DNA of 64,000 nt, from contig CBFHYX010000020.1 in assembly GCA_965660145.1 (NCBI GenBank), positions 20,129 through 84,128 of the forward strand. The letters are read 5' to 3'. Made by a program: the position numbers and the translations under genes. The notes below the pieces were generated by a model that saw only the letters and a program-made list of their open reading frames with translations, did not search any database and was not told where the DNA came from. Positions 10,218-19,600 of this stretch are shown here, in pieces. Position 1 is the first letter of the stretch, and every line of letters starts with the position of its first letter. Source of the DNA: JABURQ01 sp029243145 (lineage in GTDB: Bacteria; Planctomycetota; Planctomycetia; Planctomycetales; Planctomycetaceae).

Positions 10218-10238
10218 GTGATTCTCCTTGTGAATCAC
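10218..10238. promoter_or_regulatory. Inverted repeat at the expected transcription start
   Basis: GTGATTC and GAATCAC form a perfect 7-bp dyad with a 7-base centre, beginning 5 bases after the candidate -10 box. The place fits an operator or a 5' leader hairpin. There is no T tract, so it is not a terminator for the preceding gene. Confidence 0.3.
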
Positions 10239-10309
10239 AACTAACGATCCAATTTTGGTATCCGTAATTCAATATTCATGAAACGCCCCTGAGTCCCCTA
10301 AGGATTAAT

Positions 10310-11104
10310 ATGAAGCGGCAGATACATCAATTCGACAACGGTGTTCTCGTTTTCGATGATCATTTGACGGTGGGACAAAGAGAAAGATATCTCAAGCACA
10401 ATCTTCATGAGCCTGTCGAGGAAGAGTTATTTCTCAAGCAAATTCAGAATTTACCAGACGATTCCGTCTATCTGAACATTGGATGCGCCATCGGATATTA
10501 CTTGATCTTGGCGTACAAAGAACGACCGGACCTGCGATTCTACGCAGTGGAACCTCTAAAACGACATCGGCAATGCTGTCAAGAAAATCTGACTCTCAAC
10601 GGTATCAATCTCGAAAAAATCACGATGTTCCCTTATGCAGTTTCTGATATCCCCGGAAGCTCATTGTTTCTGGAAAAAGATTTTGGAAGTCAATTAATAC
10701 CCGGGCGAGTATCAAAACCGAAGAAGTCGACGGAGACTTCCCTATTGGCTTGGCTGAAGCCTTCACATTTGAGAGCAAGGTTATTTGGATCGAGTGATAA
10801 TTCAGGTAATGATATTCCGGTGATCACGGTTGAAACTAAAACACTTGATCAGATCGTTCATCAAATCAGTGAAACGATTCATTTCCTACAAATGGATATT
10901 CAGGGGCTCGAACTGGCGGCTCTTCGAGGTGGAGCAGTAGCAATCGCCGATAGTAATATACAAAAAATACTGATTGGAACTCATGGCGGGGCAATTCATC
11001 AAGATTGTGAAAAATTACTCCGATCATTCAATTATCACATCAGCTACTCGGAATGTGAAGTTCCAGAGCAACCTGATGGCATGTTATTGGCGAGTCTCGA
11101 ATGA
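10310..11104 (+). CDS. FkbM family methyltransferase
   Basis: 264 residues. The SAM-binding region Y-L-N-I-G-C-A-I-G-Y-Y (about 54-64) is followed by F-Y-A-V-E-P (about 79-84), and near residue 196 by the FkbM-type F-L-Q-M-D-I-Q-G-L-E-L-A-A-L-R-G-G. These are the family hallmarks. FkbM-type enzymes are O-methyltransferases of sugars or secondary metabolites; the substrate here is not predictable. The ATG follows AAGGAT. No glycan gene is adjacent, but a glycan cluster lies about 29 kb away. Confidence 0.85.
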   Translation: MKRQIHQFDNGVLVFDDHLTVGQRERYLKHNLHEPVEEELFLKQIQNLPDDSVYLNIGCAIGYYLILAYKERPDLRFYAVEPLKRHRQCCQENLTLNGINLEKITMFPYAVSDIPGSSLFLEKDFGSQLIPGRVSKPKKSTETSLLAWLKPSHLRARLFGSSDNSGNDIPVITVETKTLDQIVHQISETIHFLQMDIQGLELAALRGGAVAIADSNIQKILIGTHGGAIHQDCEKLLRSFNYHISYSECEVPEQPDGMLLASLE

Positions 11105-11219
11105 TAGATAGAAGTCAGTACCAATCGTAGTATGGAAAACAGCCACCCAACGAAATATCGATCAGGCTAAAACGTCTCTGTCGGTCCTGTTTCACAAACA
11201 GCCGAGAGTTCAAGAGTAT

Positions 11220-11284
11220 GAGATCATTTTTACGACGCAAAGTCGCAAAGGGACAAAAGAAACGTAAAGGGTAAAAGAGATCAT
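11220..11284. mobile_element. Miniature repeat element with 8-bp flanking duplication
   Basis: A 49-base core (11228-11276) starts with TTTTAC and ends with GTAAAA, which are inverted copies. Its left half (ACGCAAAGTCGCAAAG) closely resembles the terminal repeats of the GxxExxY cassette at 32477-32985. The core is bounded on both sides by GAGATCAT (11220-11227 and 11277-11284), which looks like an 8-bp target-site duplication. It carries no gene. I interpret it as a solo, non-autonomous copy of the same repeat family. The rest of the 11105-11410 gap shows nothing else I can name. Confidence 0.55.
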
Positions 11285-11410
11285 AGACGCCGACGGAAGT
11301 CGGCAGGGGAATGAGTTTAAATCGCGGAGTCGCTAAGGACGCGGACAACATACAGTATGTGTACCTGGGGACGAACGCGGTGAGCCCTCCTCTTCAATAA
11401 ATTCTGAAGA

Positions 11411-11851
11411 TTACTCTAAAGCGTATTTCGTCTTCCAGCTATCGGGAATGGCGATTCCTAAGCCGTAAAGATAGCGAATCAGCTGTCCGTGGTGTGCCGT
11501 TTCATGTTCCAGCAGGTCGATCATCAATCGATTCTGGACATCGGTGAAATTCTCAGTTTTCTGCAAAGCTTCCGAGAGACCATCAGCAGAACTTCGCAGC
11601 GCATCGGCAACTAACTCTTTTTTTGTCGTTGAGTTTAGCGAGCAACTGAAGCCCGACCATTCGTTGGCCCGAATTGCATTGGTGTAACTCTCCCTGGCTC
11701 CCACAACACACCACAATTGCGAACCCATAGTGTTTGAAGGAAGGCTCGGCAGTTTGGAATCCAAACTTTCTTCGCCGAGAGAGTCCACCAGATCACGATA
11801 GAGGAGAATGGATCGCTCGAAACTCTCTTGGATGATTAACGTTAAAGGCAT
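11411..11851 (-). CDS. DinB-family protein
   Basis: 146 residues, the usual DinB/YfiT size. The four-helix-bundle pattern includes an N-terminal S-x-x-x-x-x-L-Y-R-D-L-V-D-S-L segment and a C-terminal H-E-T-A-H-H-G-Q-L-I-R-Y-L-Y-G (about residues 117-131). The latter supplies the histidines that bind the divalent metal in this superfamily. DinB-like proteins are thought to be metal-dependent transferases using bacillithiol or other thiols, and many have no known role. It stands alone on the minus strand. Confidence 0.75.
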   Translation of the reverse strand: MPLTLIIQESFERSILLYRDLVDSLGEESLDSKLPSLPSNTMGSQLWCVVGARESYTNAIRANEWSGFSCSLNSTTKKELVADALRSSADGLSEALQKTENFTDVQNRLMIDLLEHETAHHGQLIRYLYGLGIAIPDSWKTKYALE

Positions 11852-11910
11852 TGTTGCTCAGTCAAGTTAAAGCCATATATGAAATCATCAGACCCAAAAC
11901 AAGATAACGG

Positions 11911-12401
11911 TTAGAAATACATCGCATTATAAAGTTTCAGGTGAGAAACGCTGTCAAACCAAAGCGTGACCACAGCGTCAATGCCCGCGCAAACCAACAA
12001 CGCAACAATCAGAGTTCGTTGTTGTGGCAATCTTGGAACTGCCCAAAGAAGTGCGATGATAAACAGCGCGGGAAGAGTGACCATGATAGCCATCGCCCAG
12101 CTATGCGTGGCGCCGTAATCTGGAGAGGCCGAACATACGAGTGCGAATTCATCGCTGACATCATAGGCGTGTGGATGGCCGATTTCAGAAATGACTTCGG
12201 CAATTGAATGAGGGCAAGTAAGGGTATTTCACCGAGCCAGATCCGATTAACAATCGGCAACGTCAACGCGCTGAGCAAGTAGTAAGTTGCTGCGCAGGTC
12301 ACAAACCTTCTGGGCCAGAATTTCGCGGCAGAATTTTCATGGGCGGAAGCATTCGCTCTGCCGGTTGAATCGTAAGTGGTAGAATGATGAGGAGCATTCA
12401 T
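11911..12401 (-). pseudogene. Frameshifted small membrane protein
   Basis: Reading from the ATG at 12401 gives a basic N-terminus, then a hydrophobic stretch ending L-G-E-I-P-L-L-A-L-I-Q near 12210. After that the frame loses protein-like character. The frame shifted by one base is open from about 12228 down to the TAA at 11911 and continues naturally: H-P-H-A-Y-D-V-S-D-E-F, then Y-G-A-T-H-S-W-A-M, then two strong membrane helices (M-V-T-L-P-A-L-F-I-I-A-L-L-W and L-I-V-A-L-L-V-C-A-G-I). The total is about 163 codons with one break between about 12195 and 12229. I do not recognise the family. Alternatively only the downstream part is expressed, from the ATG at 12093 (60 residues). Confidence 0.45.
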
Positions 12402-12490
12402 TGGCGACTTCTCTTCCTACTTAAGAGATCACCTTCAAGATATCACATTTCCCCCGCAGCTCGCACACATTTTTCTCACACTTCTTATTT

Positions 12491-12515
12491 TCGGCAGACA
12501 GGCCCCTGCCCTACG
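12491..12515. repeat. 25-bp direct repeat, copy 1
   Basis: TCGGcAGaCAGGCCCCTGCCCtACG; lower case marks differences from copy 2 at 13141-13165 (21 of 25 identical, with a perfect 12-mer AGGCCCCTGCCC). It lies just after the stop of the hypothetical gene at 12520-12990. Confidence 0.5.
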
Positions 12516-12519
12516 AACT

Positions 12520-12990
12520 TTATTGACCGAGCAGTTCTTCTCTCGCGATTGATATAGCGGGAAGCTCTGAATGCGCAGGATAACTTTCGCACAGGCATTG
12601 AAGGTTATAAAGTGCTTGACGTTCCGCGTTGTCTTTGATCATAAATTCATCTGTTTCCGAGAATCGCCGAAGCATGCAATCAAGCATTACAAACTCCGAA
12701 GCGGTCATCCGCAGACTGATGTATGAGTGATTATGTGGTTGAAGAGGACTGTCAATTGAAAGTCGCAGAGCATCGGCCCAACTCAGAAGTGTGTCGCTTG
12801 ATGCTTGGTCTCCCCACACCGCCGTCGAATAATGCCTTAATCTCATAACACAGCGACGTATTTCCTCTAGAAATGGGTCGGAATAGTGAGTTGCGACGTA
12901 CTCCGACCATTCGGTGCTCTGGTCTCTTCCATTTGCAAGACGCGTTAGAAATTCTGCAAACTGTAATCTTGCGTCATTGTCTTGACTCAT
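12520..12990 (-). CDS. Hypothetical protein
   Basis: 156 residues, soluble, with no signal peptide or membrane helix. It is moderately acidic and mostly helical in character (L-Q-F-A-E-F-L-T-R-L near the start, A-S-E-F-V-M-L-D-C-M-L-R-R-F in the middle). I do not recognise a family. It is bracketed by two copies of a 25-bp direct repeat (12491-12515 and 13141-13165), which could mean it was acquired as a unit, although no transposase or integrase is nearby. Confidence 0.6.
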   Translation of the reverse strand: MSQDNDARLQFAEFLTRLANGRDQSTEWSEYVATHYSDPFLEEIRRCVMRLRHYSTAVWGDQASSDTLLSWADALRLSIDSPLQPHNHSYISLRMTASEFVMLDCMLRRFSETDEFMIKDNAERQALYNLQCLCESYPAHSELPAISIAREELLGQ

Positions 12991-13140
12991 GCCGAACCTT
13001 TAATTGATTCAGGAAATTATCGAGCACTACTTTCATCTGGGGCCGTGCGAGAGAGCAGGCACATGCAAGCGAATTTGCAAAGCTGCTCTCACTTCATCAC
13101 AAATGTCAACACGCCCCAGCCACCTTGCAAAGACTTAAAA

Positions 13141-13165
13141 TCGGTAGGAAGGCCCCTGCCCGACG
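13141..13165. repeat. 25-bp direct repeat, copy 2
   Basis: TCGGtAGgaAGGCCCCTGCCCgACG, in the same orientation as copy 1 at 12491-12515. It lies about 150 bases upstream of the start of the hypothetical gene between the copies and 30 bases after the end of the lysine-rich gene. Confidence 0.5.
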
Positions 13166-13194
13166 GAGCAGAAAACCCTCACCCCTAGATTGAA

Positions 13195-13410
13195 TTACCT
13201 CTTGCTTTTCTTTTTAGTCGCTTTTTTCTTAGCGACCTTCTTCTTTGCTGTTTTCTTTTTGGTTGCCTTCTTCTTCACAGACTTCTTTTTGGCGGCCTTT
13301 TTCTTTTTGCCCTTCTTGCCTTTGGACTTCTCACCTTCATCGCCGAAGACTTTGTCGTAGTTTTCCCAGAATAATGGGGTTGTTCCTGTGCGTACAATAG
13401 GGCCACTCAT
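13195..13410 (-). CDS. Small lysine-rich, histone-like basic protein
   Basis: 71 residues. The first 24 are an ordered-looking head (M-S-G-P-I-V-R-T-G-T-T-P-L-F-W-E-N-Y-D-K). The rest is almost only K, A, T, S and V in repeating K-K-x-A/T-K-K-K units, like the tail of histone H1 or bacterial Hc1/AlgR3-type proteins. This suggests nucleic-acid binding and compaction. The start is supported by AGGAGTG seven bases before the ATG. It is divergent from uvrA, about 240 bases apart. The function is inferred from composition; the head has no known domain that I recognise. Confidence 0.75.
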   Translation of the reverse strand: MSGPIVRTGTTPLFWENYDKVFGDEGEKSKGKKGKKKKAAKKKSVKKKATKKKTAKKKVAKKKATKKKSKR

Positions 13411-13646
13411 CGTTAATCACTCCTGGTGATGGCTGCGTTTTGTTTTTGTGTCTTGAATATCGAGAACGCATTTTCGCATCCTGACAGTCAGTGTCAATGC
13501 AGTGGCAAAATCACGGAAAATGGGGGATCGCCAATGGAATCCATCTCTCTCGTGAGTGTTCAGTTGCTACCTGCTTTACCCCACTCCTATAATCAGACCT
13601 TTGCTACAGAACAAGAACTCTCTCCCATCCCGAAATCGCACCAGGC

Positions 13647-16600
13647 ATGACTCTCTCCGACATTACGATTCGCGGCGCGCGTGAGCACAATCTCCAAAAC
13701 GTCGACTTGGTGATCCCCCGCAACAAGCTGGTCGTAATGACGGGCGTTTCTGGCTCGGGGAAAAGTTCGCTCGCGTTTGACACCCTGTATGCCGAGGGGC
13801 AACGCCGATATGTCGAATCCCTCTCAGCCTACGCGCGACAATTTTTGGGCCAGATGCCCAAACCGAATGTGGATTTGATTCAAGGACTCGCACCGTCAAT
13901 CTCCATTCAACAGAAAACGAGCGGACGTAATCCGCGAAGTACCGTTGGCACGATCACCGAGATTTACGATTATCTGCGCGTGTTGTTCGCACGAGTGGGG
14001 CAAGGTCACTGCACTGAATGCGACCGCCCAATTACCGCGCAATCGTCAGAGACAATACTTGAATCGTTGCAACAAATACCCGAAGGAACGAAGTATCTGG
14101 TCCTGGCTCCTCTGATTCAGCAACAGAAGGGGGAATACAAAGACCTGTTTGAAGATTTGCTCAAACAGGGATTTCTTCGTGCCCGCGTGAATGGCGAAGT
14201 CGCTCAATTGACCGACGACCTGCAACTCGGTCGGCACATGAAACACACGATTGAAGTCGTCATTGATCGATTGGTTGCCGGGAACGTGACGCGCACGCGA
14301 CTGGCCGAAACCATCGAGACGGCACTGAAACAATCACAAGGAGCGTTGCTTGTCGCCGTCCAAAAAGAGGATAGCAAATTCGACGACCGGCTTTACAGTT
14401 CCAAGTATGCCTGCACACATTGCGGCATCAGTTACGAGCCCCCATCACCGCAACTCTTCAGTTTCAATAGTCCCGTCGGGATGTGCCAAGAGTGCAACGG
14501 CTTGGGGATGCGACACGAGTTATTGCTGGACAAGCTGATTCCCGATTCTTCCAAAACCTTATGGTCGGGTGCGATTGATCTGTTGGGGCCGATCAGCAAA
14601 ATCGGTCGTTGGAAAAAGCATCTCTACAAAGGAATCGCACGGGCCATCGAAGAGGATTTGGAACTCGAGAAAGACACTCTCCTTAAAACCGAATGGAGTG
14701 AACTCCCTGAAGAAGCCCGCCAACTGTTTCTCTACGGAACGGGAGACCGCAATATCACCTACGAATGGGGACATTCGGGCGGTACTTGGAAGCATGGAGG
14801 AACTTTCGAGGGGATTGTTGAAGAATTGCTGGAAAGTTATCGCAGCACCCGCAACCCAATGCGACGGCGACAGATCGAAAAGTATCTCGACTTCCGCGAT
14901 TGTACCGCGTGTGCCGGGGAACGCCTGAACTCGCAAGCGCGCAGTGTGCGACTCTCCACGTCCAAAGCCTCCTTCGCTCGCAAGAAAGCAGATCGCTCGC
15001 TGTCTCTGGGAGATGTCTGCCATCTCAGTCTCGATAAAGCGCATGGCTTTTTCGAAGGTCTCGTCCTCGATGACATGCAGCAAATCATTGCCGAAGAAGC
15101 AATCAAGGAGATTCGCGGACGGCTCGAATTCCTGCTGCGTTGCGGCCTCAATTATCTCACGCTCGACCGTAAAGCACCCACACTTTCAGGAGGAGAGAGT
15201 CAACGGATTCGGTTGGCCAGCCAAATCGGATGCGGACTCGTCGGCGTGATTTACATCCTCGACGAACCGTCCATTGGACTGCATCCTCGCGATAACACAA
15301 TGCTGCTGGACAGTCTCTGTGAACTCCGCGATCAAGGGAACACAGTCATTGTTGTCGAGCATGATGAAGAGACGATGCGAGCCGCCGACCAGATCATCGA
15401 CTTTGGACCCGGACCGGGAGTTCGTGGGGGTGAAGTGGTCGCGCAAGGCTCATTGACGCAAGTGATGAAAACGAAGAAAAGCGTCACGGGCGCGTATCTG
15501 TCAGGAAAACGCACGATTGAAGTTCCCAAAGAACGGCGGGAAGGGAACGGTCATGTCATCAAGATGACCGGCGCGCGTCACAACAATTTGAAAGATGTTG
15601 ACGTGGAAATCCCGCTCGGCAAATTTGTTTGCGTGACGGGCGTCAGCGGGTCAGGGAAAAGTTCACTCCTCAACGATATTCTCTGGCAAGCCGTCAATCG
15701 CGACATCAATGGCGGCAAGGGGATGCCCGGCGATCATGACAAAATTGAAGGGTTCAAACATATCGACAAAGCGATCGACATTGATCAATCTCCCATCGGA
15801 CGCACACCCCGCTCAAACCCCGCCACCTACGTCAAACTGTTTGATGAAATCCGCACGCTTTATACCAAATTGCCCGAATCAAAACTGCGCGGCTACAAAC
15901 CCGGCCGATTCAGCTTCAATGTCGCTTCTGGTCGCTGCGAAGCATGCGAAGGACATGGCTCGAACAAACTGGAGATGGATTTTCTCGCCGACATTTGGGT
16001 GACATGCCCGGTCTGTGAAGGCAAACGGTTCCATCACGAAACGCTGGAAGTGAAATACAAAGGGAAGAGCATCGCCGATGTGCTCAATATGGATATTCAA
16101 GAAGCATTGGAGCATTTCGAAAATCATCCCAAAATTCATCGATTATTACAGACACTACATGATGTTGGTCTCGACTATCTAAAACTTGGCCAACCTTCGC
16201 CGACACTCTCGGGCGGTGAAGCCCAACGGATCAAACTGGCACGAGAACTGGGTAAACGCAGTACGGGTCAGACTCTTTATCTGCTCGACGAGCCGACGAC
16301 CGGTCTGCACTTTGCCGATGTCGAAAAATTACTCGAAGTGCTTCATGGGTTTGTCGACGCGGGGAATACGGTGCTTGTTGTCGAACATAATTCTGATGTC
16401 ATCAAGACAGCAGATTGGGTGATCGATCTTGGTCCCGAAGGGGGCGAAGGTGGAGGTTCCATTATTGCAGAGGGGCCACCCGAGAAAATTGCCAAGACGA
16501 AAAAGTCTCATACCGGAGCAGCTTTGTTACCGTTTATCCCGGCATTGGCCACCAAAGCCAAATCGAAACGCCTCTCGGCACCGACCGATTCCCCGGTCAT

Positions 16601-19600
16601 GAAACAACTGGCACGCCGCACGCCGGTCAAAGAGTTCAAGAACATCGAGGTGACCGGTGCTCGACAACACAATCTGCAGAATCTCGACGTCAATATTCCT
16701 CGTGAACAAATGAGTGTCTTCTGTGGCCCCTCCGGGAGCGGCAAGACATCACTCGCCATGGACACAATCTACGCCGAGGGGCAAAGGCGGTATGTGGAAT
16801 CGTTGTCCTCATACGCTCGACAGTTTCTCGGCCGGATGCCCAAACCGCGGGTCGAACATATCCAGGGACTCTCTCCCGCGATTGCCATCGAACAGAAAAA
16901 CACGGGATCGACTCCCCGTGCAACCGTCGGGACGATCACCGAGATTTACGATCATCTGCGCGTACTTTTTGCACGCTTGGGAGATCAATATTGTCCCGAT
17001 TGCCATATCCCGGTGGAATCTCAAACGACCGATCAAGTGATTGACCGGCTCATGGAATTCGACACGGGTACAAAAATCATTCTGCTGGCACCACAAGAAG
17101 TGGCCATCAATCGTACCTTTCAATCGGTCTGGGAGAACTTGCAAGCGGAAGGGTTTACCCGCGTCCGCGTCGACGGGGAGATTCATCGACTCGAAGATGT
17201 TCCTGAAATGGATCATAAACGGTATCACGAAGTAGCCGTCGTTGTGGACCGAGTGACCGTTGATCCCAAAAAACGGGGACGGCTCGCTGACTCGGTCGAA
17301 ACGGCACTCGATCATGGTCGAGGCTTCATGATTGCCTTGGTTGAGAATGACGACGACAGCGTCGCAGAACGCCCCTTTTCACTCGCACGGTTCTGTCACT
17401 CGTGCGAACGAAGTTTCGAAGAGCATTCGCCGCATCACTTTTCGTTCAACAGCTCTCTCGGTTGGTGTCCGGCGTGTGAAGGGCTCGGGACCGAATCGGG
17501 ATCAACACTCATCGAACAATTGATTGACCTAGATAAAACCGTAGCGGACGGTGCGATTCTCGCTTGGCCAACCTTCGAAGAGAACCCCGCCTTCGCGGAA
17601 ATCATGCAAGCTGTCTGCGATCATTACGAAATTCCTACCGATGAATACGTCGACTATCTCGAATCGAAACAGCGTCGAATTCTGCTCTTTGGTGGAGACG
17701 CCGATGAATGGATTCCCCTCGACAAAACAGGACGACAGAAAATTCGGTTCAAAGGACTCATGTCGGCTCTCGAAGAAGCGTCGCAACTTTCTTATACCTA
17801 CCGTCGTAAGTTACAGGGACAATTAAGCCAGGGGCAATGCTCGGTTTGTCGCGGGAGTCGCTTGCAGGATGAAGCGGCCGCTGTGCAATTACATGGACAA
17901 ACCATCGACGATGTCTGTCGCAAGCCACTCAATGAAACGATTGAATTTTTTGATTCGATTGTGCTCTCGAAACGCGAAAAACAGATTGCCGGTGATCTAC
18001 TCTCTGAAGCCAGAAACCGCCTCTCGTTCCTCATTGATGTCGGTCTCGATTATCTCAATCTTGGTCGATCATTGCCGACACTCTCGGGCGGCGAGGCTCA
18101 ACGCATCCGCTTGGCAGGTCAATTGGGACGAGCCCTCACGGGCGTTCTGTATGTTCTCGACGAACCGACCATCGGTCTTCATCCACGCGATAACCGCCGC
18201 TTATTGGAAGCTCTGAAGAAACTCCGCGACCTCGGCAATACTCTTGTCTTAGTCGAACATGATCGCGAAGTGCTCGAAGCCTCTGACCGCCTCTATGACT
18301 TCGGACCGGGAGCCGGTCGTCTGGGAGGAACCATTGTCGGCGAAGGGACTCACAAAGGACTACAGCGATCAAAAACGTCTCTAACAGGGCGTTACCTCGC
18401 GAACAAAGAAGAGATCCCCATTCCCGAGTCCCGTCGAACATCGGGGGTCAAAAGTGATCAGCCACCGGGAGGAGGTTGGCTGGAACTCTTGGGTGTTAGG
18501 CATCGTAACCTGCGTGACGTCGATTTACAGATCCCGTTAGGAACCATGACCTGCGTGACGGGAGTATCGGGATCGGGCAAAAGCTCCCTCATCGAGGAAA
18601 CTCTCGCACGAGCCGTCAATCGTCATTTCTCCAAATCGGGAGATGAACCCGGCGAACATGCCGACCTATTGGGTGTCCAAAATCTGAATAAACTGGTCGT
18701 CGTCGATCAGAAGCCACTTGGATCGACGCCCGCCTCAAACCCGGCCACCTATACCGGCGTGTTCGATTATATCCGCGATTTGTTCACTCGACTGCCGGAA
18801 GCGAAAGTTCGCGGTTATCGTCCGGGAAGGTTCAGTTTCAATCGAGCCGGTGGTCGTTGCGACGATTGTGAAGGCAACGGCCAGATTTGCGTCGAGATGC
18901 ACTTCCTCCCCGATGTCTGGGTCGAATGTGAGACCTGCAAAGGTCGACGTTTCAATCAGGAAACGCTGGATGTGAAGTTCCGCGGTAAATCGATTGCCGA
19001 TGTGTTGGAAATGTCGATTGGAGAAGCGAACGAACTGTTCAATAATGTTCCCAAAATCCGACAGTACCTAGCGACATTATGTGCCATCGGTCTCGATTAC
19101 CTGACGTTGGGACAGTCGGCCCCGACCTTGTCGGGAGGCGAAGCGCAGCGTGTCAAACTGGCCGCAGAACTTGCCCGACCTCAGACCGGCAAGACACTTT
19201 ATCTGCTGGATGAACCGACGACGGGACTCCATTTTGATGACATTCGTAAATTGCTCAAGGTTCTCGGCTCGCTGGTGGAGGCTGGGAACTCGGTCGTCGT
19301 CATCGAACACAATCTCGATGTTATTAAATGTGCAGACTGGATTGTCGATGTCGGTCCCGAAGCGGGAGACGGCGGTGGTTGGATTGTGGCGGCGGGAACA
19401 CCCGAACAAATCACGGGACTCGAAAAACTGCCCGGCGATAAAGACGAGCCGTACTGTTTTACGACCGATCATCCGAGTTGGACCGCAGACATTTTGAAAC
19501 CGGTCCTCAAACAAGGGAAACGGGCCCAGGCTGAAATTTTCAATGTCGATGACGTAGCGGCGAAAAAAGCAGGCGATCTCGAACTCCGTCACATCGGCAA

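Noticed and set aside
13195..13410. Tandem DNA repeat in the lysine-rich gene
   Set aside because: The repetition follows from AAG/AAA and GCC codons of a lysine/alanine-rich protein and is not a separate DNA element.
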